From Hawksworthiomyces lignivorus (Eukaryota > Ascomycota > Sordariomycetes > Ophiostomatales > Ophiostomataceae), in NCBI GenBank assembly GCA_002917075.1, contig NTMA01000002.1, positions 248,001 through 312,000 on the forward strand: a DNA stretch of 64,000 nt, read 5' to 3'. Each line of letters starts with the position of its first letter. The first letter of the stretch is position 1. Of the stretch, positions 47,714 through 58,586 are shown one piece after another. The notes under the pieces are model-generated. The model worked only from the letters and a program-made list of their open reading frames with translations. It was not told the origin of the DNA and did no database searches. Position numbers and translations under genes: made by a program.

Positions 47714-49292
47714 ATGGATTTTCGCGACGGCGGCGACGTGGCGGACTCGACGGACTGGCTGGGGACGGCGCTGGCGTGCCTGATGCCAGTGGAGCAGGCG
47801 TTCCGGTGCCACGTGTGCAAGGACTTTTACAACTCGCCGATGACGACGTCGTGCAACCACACGTTCTGCTCGCTGTGCATCCGCCGCTGCCTGTCGGTGG
47901 ACGGCAAGTGCCCGCTGTGCCGCATGGCCGACCAGGAGTCGAAGCTGCGCGGCAACTGGGCGCTGCGCGAGGCCGTCGACGCCTTCTGCAAGGCGCGGCC
48001 GGCCGCGCTGGCGGTCGCCCGCAGGCCCGCTTCCCCGCCGCCGGCGCAAGCGCAAGCGCGAGCGCCGTCGCCCCCGAAGCGCAAAGCAGACGACGACGGC
48101 GAGACCCAGACGAAGCGGACGAGGACGTCGGCGCGCCTGAGCAAGACAAAGGCCACAGAGGCCGTGGCGGCCATGGCCCAGGAGGAGGCCTCTGCCGAGG
48201 AGCCAGCGCAGGCCCGCGACGCCAGCCGCGACGACGTCGACTACGAACCGGGTGAGATTTTTACGTTTGCCGGCCTCCCCTTTTCTCACATTCGCCGACT
48301 TTTTACAGACACTAATCAAGCATTTGTTTCTTTTAGATGACGGCCTCGCAGCATGTCCGATCTGCTGGAAGCGGATGAAGCCGTGGCAGGTGGACCGGCA
48401 CATCGACACGTCCTGCCCGGGCTCGCCGCAAAAAGCGAAACCCAAGGACGCAGCAGCACCGACGGCGTCGTCGTCGTTTGCCGCCAGCACAGCGAGCAAG
48501 TGGCAGCGCAGCGGCGACGTAACAGCAGCAGTAGCGGCCAACCCGTTCTCGGCGGCAGCCGCGCCGGCGCCGGCGCCCGAGCGCCTGCCGTCGGTCAACT
48601 ACTCGATCCTGAGCGACGCGGCCCTGCGCAAGAAGCTGGCGTCGCTGGGGCTGTCAACGTCCGGGTCGCGGCTGCTGCTCGAGTGGCGGCACAAGGAGTG
48701 GACGACGATCTGGAACGCAAACTGCGACTCGGTGCGGCCGAAGCGGAAGCAGGACCTGCTGCACGATCTCGATGTCCGGGAGCGGACCGTCGGGACCAGC
48801 ATAAGCGGTGGCGGCGGCGGCAGCGGCGGCGGCAGCGGCAGCACCGGAGTGCGCGGATCTGTGCTGGCCTCGCGCTCCATAGCAGCGGCAAACCAACAGG
48901 CGGCGCAGATCAAGGACAAGGACTTTGACGGGGTGGCATGGTCAGCCAAGCACAGCACGTCATTCAAAGACCTCATTGCCAACGCGAGGAAATCTCGGAA
49001 AAAGACCGAAGAGACCAAGACAGAAGACGAAGAGAAGCAGCATAGTGGCCCACAACCAAGCACAGAGGGCAATGAGAACATCTTGAAGGAGCAGCAACAA
49101 ACAGCGCCATTTCCCATACTAGACGACAGTGGCACAGAGCCTTCTGCCGAGGCAGCAAATGGAGAAATCATAGCACCGGTTGTCAAAGGGGGAGACACCG
49201 GCCAGAGCGAGCCGCGTCAGAAACTGTTAGAAACCGAAAAGGCTCCAGTAAGCGGCTCAACTGGAGACATCGAGTACATAGATCTACAATAA
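47714..49292 (+). CDS. RAD18: Postreplication repair E3 ubiquitin ligase Rad18
   Basis: Two exons (47714-48251, 48337-49292) give 497 aa. Known role: with Rad6, mono-ubiquitinates PCNA at stalled forks to allow translesion synthesis. Seen: a RING finger beginning at Cys32 ([24 protein letters not shown] and CPLCR, to about residue 72); a UBZ4-type zinc finger ([21 protein letters not shown], about 186-206) just after the intron; and a SAP DNA-binding motif ([18 protein letters not shown], about 268). Then [30 protein letters not shown], the conserved Rad18 block. A Gly/Ser linker and a charged C-terminal tail follow. Length and domain order match fungal Rad18. Confidence 0.95.
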
Positions 49293-49395
49293 ACCGCATT
49301 ACCTCCTGTTCATGTTTAATGACGGGAAATCCTGAACATGGTCATACGAAATCACAAGCTGTGGTTATGTTTCTGAATGCGCGTCAACTCCCTCC

Positions 49396-49624
49396 CTTTC
49401 ACAGCAATTTTAGACCCTCCCAAGGCATCTTTGCGTATCTTTGCTAGATCTTAGCCTGACCTAAAATTGCGGTGTAGTCCCCTAGTGGTCTATGACTAAC
49501 CGAGGGAGACAGAGGCCTCGTGAGGACATAAAACTGCGGTAAGGCTGAGGTCTCTCCGACATCAAGGCTCACTAACATCGATACGCAAAGATGCCTTTGG
49601 AGGGACCTAAAATTGCTGTGAAAG
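49396..49624. repeat. Imperfect inverted repeat, arms about 44 bp
   Basis: The left arm 49396-49439 and right arm 49580-49624 are reverse complements with only a few mismatches, including CTTTCACAGCAATTTTA and GGCATCTTTGCGTATC. About 140 bp separate them, giving a 229-bp unit with the look of a decayed MITE or foldback element. No target-site duplication is obvious. Confidence 0.7.
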
Positions 49625-50089
49625 TCGCTGGATGGTTATGTGCCTGTAAAGCGGACTGGTCAAGTGAATGCAGGCACCTCGCGAGGCCAAAAAAATACTG
49701 TGACGTTTCTCCGGCAGGAAGGCCTCCAACGTGGACTCGTCAAGGGAGGCAGACGCCTCGTGAAGATATAAATTTGCTGTGAACTGCAACTAGGCATCCA
49801 ATGAAAATAGAGGCCAGACCCCTTGGGTCTGAAATTGGTGTAAAACGGCCCCGTGCGGGTTGCAGCTTGGCGTATCCAAGTCTACGTACAGCGTCACAAA
49901 AAAATGGAATTTTTGGCACATTGATGTTTAACGAAATTTCCATACTAAGAGAAGTACCTAGTCTTATCTTCTTTCGTGCAGTTTTCTGCTTGTTTTAGTC
50001 TTTCCATTGCTACAGTGTGTAATATTCCGTAGGCGTGACTTCGGCGACCCTGCTTTTAGAACAGGTTATTAGTACATATTTACGGAGTA

Positions 50090-51040
50090 TTATCTTGGCC
50101 TTTGTAGGGTTGAGACCAGGAACAGTCTTAAAATGAATATGGATACCAGGCCTCGTACGGGACCTAAACTACAGTGAATTCTTAGAGTTTCGTGTAAGCC
50201 TAAAATTGCTGTGAATTTCCCTTATTACTGGCGTTCACCCCCCCTAGTATACCATATAATCCTCATCAGTCAATCTCATAATATATTTTACGCAACTATC
50301 GTAGAGCCTCTGATTGTTCAGTATTTTAAGGATAATTGACTGCTTATTAGAGTTATGTAGTTTGCAGGACCCCTCGGGGATCTGCCTGGTTACCAGATAT
50401 CTTAGAAATGTATTTTTTATAACTTTCCTTAGTATGTGGCGTCTCGGGCGTGTATAATCTCTGTGTAAAAACATATTTTTCCCATAACGAGGCCTACGTC
50501 ACGAATTGAGTACCCGGATATGGCTAGGGCTAGGCCACAAGCCTGTCAGTGTTTATAAGTGGGAATTGGCGGAGACAACGCGTCGTGTTACATTCATGGA
50601 TACCTTTCGGTACAGCGGTCTGATGCGTCCCGCCTGAATCGTTATATGCATAGCGTATAATTTAGCGGTCAAAACTTACATGGATGTAGTTTATGTGGGA
50701 AGAAATTGTTGAGGAATCGATACTAAGCCTACAATTTCCAAAAATTATAACAATTTGAATAAATTCGTAATATATATATATATATATAATAGAGGTAAAA
50801 TGTATTGCTTTAATCATTCTTTTTAAATAAATCTTTTATTTAAACTTATACTATAGATATTTTGAAAAATGGCTGTTTGAAAACTGTAATTTTAATGGAC
50901 TTCTGTATGTATTTTGTGAAAAATACGAATACTTTTGTCAACCCGCTGTATTACCTTGGCTTTTGTAGACATAGACTATTAGGGACAGTCCTAAAGAGAT
51001 AACAGATACCAGTCCTCATACGGGCCCTTATTGCTGTGAA
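50090..51040 (+). repeat. Pair of diverged direct repeats of about 90 bp
   Basis: 50090-50178 and 50951-51040 align along their length: TTGGCyTTTGTAG, GACAGTCyTAAA-like, GATACCAGkCCTCrTACGGG, then the core motif. Differences are mainly C/T and G/A. They show the core is part of a longer element. Confidence 0.7.
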
Positions 51041-51417
51041 TTTAATACATATCTAGTTCAGTTGTGTTTTGGCTGTTGCACAAATCAGCCCAGTGCCTTG
51101 CGTGGGCCTAAAATTGCTGTGAAGACTGGCGGGTGAGACTGCAGTGCAAGTCCCCATGTACATAACTGTAAGTGAAGGGCTCTAGCGAAAAAAAAAAAAT
51201 TGATCAGTGAGCCAGCAAATAGTAGCCAGCCAACCAGCCTGACCTGCATAATAAACATTACTGCGTCATCGCGGGATATAGCTTTCGGGAACAGACACTA
51301 CGTTAACAGGCGCGGTTCTGTTGTACACAACAGTACTACTTTTCTTCGGGACTACAACCTAATCTTGCTCTTCGGTTTCTTCAGCCCGCCACTTCCGGGT
51401 TGCTTAGCGATCCAATA

Positions 51418-53066
51418 ATGGCCAACAACACGCAGCGGATCCAGTTCCTTGTCGGCCAAGAACATGGCTTCACCAGGTGTGTGATTCCTTGTCTCGCTGC
51501 CCTCTGCGTTTGCCCCCCTCTCCTAGGCGTGCGTTTTCCCCCTCTCTTTGCTGACAACACAGGTCCCGCCTGCCGGCCCTCTATTCCGACTTCCGCGGCC
51601 TGCGCTCGACCAACCCAGAAGGCTATGCCGCCAACGTCGGCGCCTGGCGACTGGGTCTGGCGGCCCTGGTCCGCGGAGGTATGCTGCCAGCCGGATCTGC
51701 CGCCTCTAAATCGAAAGCAGGCTCGTCCGCGCCGTCGACCGCGGGGGCCGCCCGCAACTACCTCGTCCTCGCGACCGGGCCGCAGCTGCTCGACGCCCTG
51801 CAGAGTGACCGCTACGGCCGGCCGCTGGCGCTGGACGCGGTCGTGCGCGACGCCGCGCAGGACCGCGACCTGATTCCGGCGCAGGCCTTTCTCAAGGCCA
51901 AGGAGAGCATCTACGGCGGGCGGTCGTGGCCCGCGGCGCTGGCGGCGCTGCCGTGGCACGCGCTGTCGTGGGGGCTGCACCAACTGGGGGTGGCGGGCGA
52001 GGGCGGCGGTGGGGGCGGCGGCGGCGGATCTGACGGGCGCGGCAGGTCGGACGCCCAGGCTGGGCGGATGTCGTCAGAGCAGTACGTGGTGGTGGCCAAC
52101 GTGGAGGCGGCGGCAATGGCGTTTGCGGACAAGACGGCCGACCTACATGGGCGGTTCGAGCGCACGTGGTCGACGGCGCACTTTAAGCGCGAGTTTGGGC
52201 GGGCCGGCGCGGTGCTGGAGGGCGACGCCACCGCAGCTGCGCCGCGCCTGTCCGAGACGGACCTGGACGTGCTGCTGACGTTTCTGGCGCGCGACAAGGG
52301 CCTCGTCGTCTACGACGGCCACGTGGTGCGGCTGCGTGCGCCCGGCGGCGGCGGCGGCAGCGGTGACCGCGAGCCCGCGACCATTACGGACGAAGACCGC
52401 GCGGTGGCACAGCTGCGCGAGCTGATGGACTCGCTGACGCACCAGACGGCGGTGCTGAGCCGGCGCGTCGACGAGCTAGCGGCCGCCGCGCGGGAGGCCG
52501 TGGATCCGCGGCGCGGCACGGCGGGCGCGAACCGCGTCGCCGCGCTCGCTGCACTGCGCCAGAAGCGCCAGGCCGAGGCCGCCCTGGCCGCCCGCTTCGC
52601 CACCCTCGGCCAGCTCGAGGCCGCCGCCGCCCAGCTGGCCCAGGCCGCCGACCATGTCGCCGTCGTCGCCGCCCTCGACCGCAGCGCCGGCGCACTGAGT
52701 GCTCTCAACGCCCGCGTCGGCGGCGCAGAGGGCGTCGCCGCCGTCGTCGACCGCCTCCGCGACCAGATGGACGCCGCCGACGAGATCAACCGCATCCTCA
52801 CCGAGCCCAGCGGCAGCGCCGGGCTCGTCATCGACGAGGCCGAGATCGACGACGAGCTCGCCGCCCTCGAGCGCGCCCAGCGCGCCGGCAAGGAGGCCGA
52901 CGCCGTCGAGGCCGACGCCGCCGCCGCCGCCGAGACTGCACGCCGTCTCGCATCGGCTGGAACCGTCCCAGACAAGGTGGAGGCGGCGCTGGAGGCCGAG
53001 ACGACAGAGAGCCTGCGGAACCTCTCGCTGAAGAGCGATGAGCCAATAGCGGAGCCGGCCAGCTGA
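51418..53066 (+). CDS. CHM7: ESCRT-III-like protein Chm7 (CHMP7 family)
   Basis: Two exons (51418-51476, 51563-53066) give 520 aa. Known role: nuclear-envelope ESCRT-III subunit that, with the LEM protein Heh1, monitors nuclear pore assembly and seals the nuclear envelope. Seen: an N-terminal tandem winged-helix part with SRLPALYSDFRGLRSTNPEGYAANV, LALDAVVRDAAQ and LIPAQAFLKAKESIY. Then DLDVLLTFLARDKGLVVYDGHVVRLR closes the second winged helix. The C-terminal half is an Snf7-type helical core (about residues 290-500), with LDRSAGALSALNARVGGAEGVAAVVDRLRDQMDAADEINRIL and an acidic IDDELAALE helix like the Snf7 alpha-5 region. Two Gly-rich loops are local insertions. The domain order is the Chm7 signature. 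Confidence 0.87.
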
Positions 53067-53302
53067 GACACTTCTGGAAAAGGGTCTTTTTTTAAAGTGG
53101 CTGTCCTGACTGTGTGGCTGGCGTTTTTTTGTCATCACTTGCATAGTATGGGGCGTTTTATGTGTGTTCTATATATAAATACTGTTTGATTTCAAATTAT
53201 ACCAGCGAGTTATAGAGGGCTGTCCTCTTATTGTATACTTTACCAGGTGAGAGATGGTCACCTTTCTATGCTTTGTCAAATTCTATGTAGCTAACGATGC
53301 TT

Positions 53303-53315
53303 CCCCCCCCCCCCC
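53303..53315 (+). repeat. C13 homopolymer
   Basis: Thirteen consecutive C in the 291-bp gap between CHM7 and the DHA2 transporter (convergent 3' flanks). A second long C-run besides the C9 in the MFS gene. Confidence 0.8.
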
Positions 53316-53357
53316 GCAGATGCATTTTCCCTGTGATTACTTCCTCCTCTCTATGCT

Positions 53358-55113
53358 CTAGTTCTCGTTGCTCTCGACGTCCTTGGCCGCGGCGCTGGCC
53401 TCTGCCTTGGCGTCCTTGGGCTTCTTGACGCTCTTCCACTCAAAGAAGAGCGCCGGCACGATGCTGAAGCACGCAACGGCCAGCGGCACGTCGAACGTCG
53501 TCGTGATGGCCTTGTTGTACGCCACCAGCACGGCGGGCAGCTGGTCGGCCGCCACGGCGCCGCGGATGCTGGTGGCCCCGAGGCCCGTCAGCATCTTGGC
53601 CGTGGCCGCCGGCACCACCTGCGACAGGTCCTTGAGCAGCTCCTGCAGAAACACGCTCTGCGCCACGCACGTGAAGATGGCGCCGCCGAGGCCCTGCCCG
53701 AAGAACATGAGCGACGCGCCCACGGGCACGTCCTCGGGCTTGAGCACCACCTGCGCCGCGAGCCCGGACATCTGCATGCCCAGGCCCATGCCGAAGCCGA
53801 CAAGCACCTGGAAGCCGATCCAGGCCGCGTGGCCTGACGTCACGCGCAGCGTCGTCATCAGGCCCATGCCCACCGCCATGCCGCACGCGCACGCCAGCAC
53901 GAACGGCGTGTAGTAGCCGAAGCGGCTGACGCCCGCGCCCGCCACGATCGACGCCACCACCAGCGCCAGCACAAACGGCAGCGACCGGATCCCCGACTGC
54001 AGCGCGTCCACCCCCGTGATCGCCTGGAACCACACCGCCATGTAGTAGTTGAACCCCAGCATCACCCCACCCACGCACATCGAGAAGGCCACGCCCGCCA
54101 CGATCGACCTCTGATAAAAGATGCGCCGCGGCACCGTCGCGTTCTCGCCCAGCCACGCCTCCACGGCGACCCACGCGCAGAACAGCACCCCGAACAGCAC
54201 GAGCAGCGCGACCACGCGCCCGCTGCTCCACGCGTACGTCGACCCGCCCCAGTTGAGCGCCAGCAGCAGGCACACCACCGCCGGCGTGAACAGCACCGTG
54301 CCCAGCGGGTCCATGCGCTGCGCCTTCTGCAGCGCCGGCAGCGCGTGCGCCGCCGGCGACGGCATGTGCAAAAACAGCAGGATCAGCACGATCGACGCCG
54401 CCCCGATCGGCAGGTTGATGTAGAAGCACCACCGCCACGTCAGCCGCGCGTTGCTCGTAAACGCCCCGCCCACCAGCGGGCCGATCACCGACGACACCCC
54501 AAAGATCGCCCCCAGCAGGCCCTGGTACATCGGCCGCTTCTGCAGCGGCACCAGCGGGATCATGATCACGATCACGCCCGCAAACACGCCCGCCGACCCG
54601 GCCCCGGCCACCGCCCGGCCCAGGATGAACGCGATCGAGTTGGGCGCCGCCCCGCAGATCGCCGAGCCCACCTCGAACAGCACGATCACCGCGAGGAAGA
54701 CGATCTTGTTGTTGTAGAACGAGTACATGCGGCCGAACAGCAGCTGCGTCGAGCAGCTGGCAAGCACGTACGCGCTGCCGTACCAGCCAATGTCACCTAT
54801 GGAATGGAACTCATCTGTGATGCGAGGAATTGCCGTCGAGATGATGATTCGGTCCTAAAAAGAACAAGTTAGCCTGTCAGTCTGTTTACAAGCGCGAATA
54901 AGAGGAGCGGGTTCAACTTACCAGAGACACGAGGAACATGGCAATGTAGAGAGCTGCCATGACGATCAAGACGGTCCGAAGAGGCGGATACTCGTTGTCA
55001 TCTTTTGGACCATCAACGGTAGAGCCTTTGCTGTCGATCTCCCTTTCGATCTCCTTTTCGTGGACGGCGCTCCCCGTGTCTGGAGGGGATGTCGGAGCTG
55101 GTTCTGCCCCCAT
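53358..55113 (-). CDS. MFS drug-efflux transporter, DHA2 family (14 transmembrane segments)
   Basis: Two exons on the minus strand (55113-54922, 54854-53358) give 562 aa. Family knowledge: DHA2 proteins are proton antiporters exporting drugs or secondary metabolites at the plasma membrane. Seen: a hydrophilic acidic N-terminus (1-45); TM1 split by the intron; motif D1-like LDRIIISTAIPRITDEF; WYGSAYVLASCSTQLLFGRMY (motif A region); GRAVAGAGSAGVFAG; and the motif C antiporter signature GVSSVIGPLVGGAFT. RWCFYINLPIGA is typical of fungal DHA2. About 14 hydrophobic segments are present in total. Third-position GC is very high. The Zn2Cys6 gene 433 bp upstream on the same strand may be its regulator. 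Confidence 0.92.
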
Positions 55114-55546
55114 GATGTTGTACAGAAGCGGTTGTTGTGCGAGAAAGTGATGGAATATTTAAAAAATAATAAATATGGTTAAATGCTATGTAGAAAGAAT
55201 TATATATTTGGTCTACCTTGAGATACAGATAATAGAATGATGCCGAATAGAGAAAAGGCGAGAGCTCATGCATGATTCTTATACAAACGCCCAATTGTCC
55301 GAGATTGTCCGAGATGCCCATATGAAAAGGGAGAAAATAGTAGTGGAGATTTCGGCATTTTCGCACATACGGCATTTTCTTCGCCGTTGCATTCCTTTTC
55401 TCATCCTCCTTGGCGTAATACGGAGGAATCGATCCTCGTACAAATTGCAATCCGTCTATTCATTTCTATCATACACGTCATTTCTATGGAAAGAAGTCGT
55501 GAGACTCCCCTTCTGAAAATATCTATATAGCAAGCATACCGTCATT
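55114..55546. promoter_or_regulatory. Promoter region of the DHA2 transporter
   Basis: 433 bp between the regulator's stop and the transporter's ATG. It is AT-rich near the transporter and has a 15-bp palindrome, GAGGA-ATCGA-TCCTC (55423-55437), directly preceded by CG (CGGAGG context), about 310 bp upstream of the transporter start. Confidence 0.4.
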
Positions 55547-57939
55547 CTACGAAATCTGACCTTGAAAGAGCGTATTCCAATAGCCCCATGACTCCCAATC
55601 CGTCGTTTCCCAGCCGAGAATGTCCATGTCCGCGTAGGAAGAGAAGGGCGACTCCTCCAGGCCCGTGGACGGTGGCGATGCAGGATACTCCAGCTGCATG
55701 TTGGGCGCTGGCTCTGCCGCCGCGTTTTCGACCGCGGCGGCGGGCGCGGCCTCGGCGGCGCTGTCCTCGTTCGGGCCCGAGACGGCGTCGGCCTCCGCCG
55801 CGCTCTGGCTGGTAGTGGTAACATGCCGCGCCTTGCGCTGTCTGGCCTCGGCGCGCAGCGTTGCCACCATGGCCGGGGCGGTCGGCAGGCTGGCCAGCTT
55901 CAGCCGGCGCGCCTCGCGCTCGCGCGACTCCCAGGCCCGGAGGACGAGCTGGCGGAAGGCGACGCTCAGCTCGTCGGTGTCGCTCATCAGGTGCGGCTTG
56001 TAGCGGAGCACGTCAGAGGCAAGCTGCCAGGCCTTGTCGACGGTGGCGCCCGCGGGCGGCTGGCTCTGCGACTCGATCAGCATGAAGACGGCGGCGTCCA
56101 GCTGGAAGTACACGTCAATGTGCCACATGAAGTGCGTCAGCGTCGTGGTCGCCAGCCCCTCGACCAGGATCTCGGTAAAGCGCACGCTCGTGTCGAAGAG
56201 CAGGTCGTGCTCCGACTGCGGCATCGACTTTCCCTTGTCGGGATACTGCGTGGGGTGGTGCGCCATGAGCCGCATCTTGGCGAGGGCGGCGCGTGCGCCG
56301 CCCTCGGCAATCCGGTGCAGCGGGATGGCAGGGTCGACGTACTTGAGGTACTTGTCTTCGAAGATGGCGGTGGCCTTGTCGATGATGGCATCCCGCTCGG
56401 CGACGGGCGTCTTCGGGTCGTGGAGCCTCCTGGCGTTCTGGAGGAGAAACGACCCGAGCTCGTACCGCAGCAGGCAGAAGATCATCTCCGTCGAGCGGTC
56501 CGTGATGGAGCGCGGGGAACCCGTCATCATGGGGTGGATGTCGCTGTCGTTCAGGTTCGCCGGCAGAGGGTGGTTCGGCGTGTCTGCCGAAAACACCAGC
56601 GACTGGCCCGAGAGCTGCGTCGCCCGGCCGTCGAGCAGCAGGAGCTGCCACCACACGCGCAGGCGCATCTGCGTCTCAAAGCCCTCGGAGCCGTGCGCTG
56701 GGTTCGTCGCCGCGGCCAGGAGCCGCTCGCCCATGCGCACAGCCATGCCCGTCAGGATCCACATGGAGTTAGGATCGTAGTGCTGGCGGGCGGCAAGCTG
56801 CTTATTGTCAGCACGGCCACATAAGCTCCGCTAAAGAGAGAGAAGATAGACGTAGATTCAACAAACCAAAAATATTGTAAAGGCCTGAAGGAGCACGAGG
56901 CTGACGGATCGCAAAAATCCGGCCGCAGCGAGCGCCTGCTGCGTGCTGGCGAGGTAGCGCTTCAAGAGCGCCTTCTTCTGCTCGCCCAGCTGAGCCTGGC
57001 AGCCCTCGTCGGTCATGGAAGAAACAGCAGCGGCATAGATGGCAAAAAGGAGCGGTGCACTCTGTGCCGGGACGCTGCCAAAGTCGTTGGCGGCCTGAAG
57101 GATCAAATCTTGCACCTGTGGTACATGTATGACTTTGGACAGAGGATTTACATTTTGCAGGAATGTCTGCCAGAGAGAAAACGTGTGTAGTGGAGTCGGG
57201 TGCGAGTCTCCCAAATCAGTGCATGGGCTACCGCTCTGCCCGAAAAGAAGCCCAGACGGGTCAGCGAGAGGTGTTGACCCGGCCGTTGCAGCGGTTGGCT
57301 CTTCCGCTGCCGGTGTCTCGACGGGCTGTGGCTCCTTGAACTGCATCAATATTAGTACGATATTCACGACTGATGTGATATGAACAGATACTAAGCCTAC
57401 TTGCTCTGGAAGACCAGTCCACAGGTTCCTGCATCATGGATGTTAATTCATGTGACTTTTGGGTAGCAATATAATCAAAGATGTGACGGGATCCGAAATT
57501 AAGAAACGGTTGATGCGAAGGGAGACATGTGTGTGGAGAGATAGTGGAGAGATATAGTAGATGGGACTACATACTGTCCAAAGACTGGTCCTCTCGCTTG
57601 CTGTCTTTGTCTAGTGTGTTCAGCTTGCTCTTGTTGTTGCGGTGCGTCTGCGCCAGCAGATGGCCTCGGCAATGGCCGCTGCTCGGGGGTTTCAGACAAC
57701 CGCCGCTTGCGCTCGCGCTCGCGCATTGTATAGGGCGCTCTAGTTCTAGGCACACACTCCACCCCCATGCGGACGCATCCACTACACGGGATGAGTCTGT
57801 CGCAGCGAACCTTGCGGCTCTTGCAGAGCACACAGGAATACTGCCCAGTGTGACGCTGGCTGACGGGCGAGACCTCCTCGCTGCGTCCAGCTTGGGCCGA
57901 GGCAAAGGAGCCTGCCATATTCTTGGTTATGCGAGGCAT
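55547..57939 (-). CDS. Zn(II)2Cys6 transcription factor next to an efflux pump
   Basis: Four exons on the minus strand (57939-57575, 57428-57401, 57340-56867, 56797-55547) give 705 aa. The zinc cluster has Cys at residues 36, 39, 46, 52, 55 and 62 with the classical 2-6-5-2-6 spacing, followed by a basic linker (RERERKRRLSE) and a Gln-rich stretch. A 28-nt exon encodes NLWTGLPEQ. The middle homology region follows (FLQNVNPLSKVIHVPQVQDLILQAA onward), with LRVWWQLLLLDGRATQLSG, characteristic of the fungal-specific domain. The C-terminus is acidic and Ala-rich, with a WESWGYWNTLFQG aromatic end resembling an activation domain. Located upstream of and in line with the DHA2 transporter; a pathway-specific regulator role is inferred from position. 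Confidence 0.88.
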
Positions 57940-58586
57940 TGCTTAGCACAGGCGATATATGGTAGCCTGGTTGACTGTTTACGTTTGGACGTGAGACAAT
58001 TTTGTATTGTCGGGTTCGGGTGATGCTGGGGCGTGGTTAGGGGAAATGTAGAGCAAATTGGCCGGAGGAGTGAAAACTGCGAAATGAAAGAATGAGGCGA
58101 TGAAAACCCCGAAAGCCCCGAGATTCACTGCCAAATCCGGATTAGCTTAGACTAACTATGTCTCAGGGTGGGCTGTTCCTCTGATACACTAAGGAATCCC
58201 AAGCAATCCCAAGTGTAACGGTATCAGTGGCTCAGTGCCCCAGTGGCTGCGCTAGGAATAGCAGCCCTGAAGCTTAGCGGATCGTGCCGCCAAACTAAGC
58301 TACCTATCTATACTTATAACGGACTCCCGCCATGCCGGACTCCGGAAGGCTGGTAAGCGGCTTCGCATCCGAGCCTGCGTATTTAAAAGCATCTCAAGAA
58401 TGTGCAGAAAACGGTAAAGCGAGATATACAATCCTAGCCGAATAAAGCAAAGATCCTTGAATCTCTTTTTTTTTCTCACATACTTTTTTTGCCTGCCGCC
58501 AACATCGAACCCCTTCACCGCTGCTACGGCACGACTCAAGCCCTGTTCAGCCTCAAACTACGCTAGATCATAAAGCAGCTAGCAAG
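57940..58586. promoter_or_regulatory. Divergent promoter region, Zn2Cys6 factor / serine hydrolase
   Basis: 647 bp between start codons. Short direct repeats of AATCCCAAG occur near 58193-58212; nothing more definite is seen. Confidence 0.4.

Larger units (their letters stand above)
49396..51125 (+). repeat. Degenerate interspersed repeat family with core TAAAATTGCTGTGAA
   Basis: At least ten copies of a 15-17-nt core occur, exact at 49608-49622, 50201-50215 and 51109-51123. Diverged copies are at 49462, 49529, 49689, 49767, 49831, 50165 and 51028, and an inverted copy is at 49398-49412. Many are preceded by a second conserved element resembling CAGACGCCTCGTGAGG, giving a composite unit of about 33 nt. 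Copies differ largely by transitions, as expected after RIP-like mutation, but this is not proven. Confidence 0.75.
49293..51417. other. AT-rich intergenic region made of decayed repeats
   Basis: 2.1 kb between RAD18 and CHM7, clearly AT-richer than its surroundings, with no supportable gene. Most of it belongs to the degenerate repeat family described separately, plus a TA microsatellite (about 50768-50788). The last 200 bp are the CHM7 leader. Confidence 0.6.

Noticed and set aside
50768..50788. TA microsatellite as an origin-like element
   Set aside because: A simple dinucleotide run within an AT-rich repeat region; nothing links it to replication initiation.
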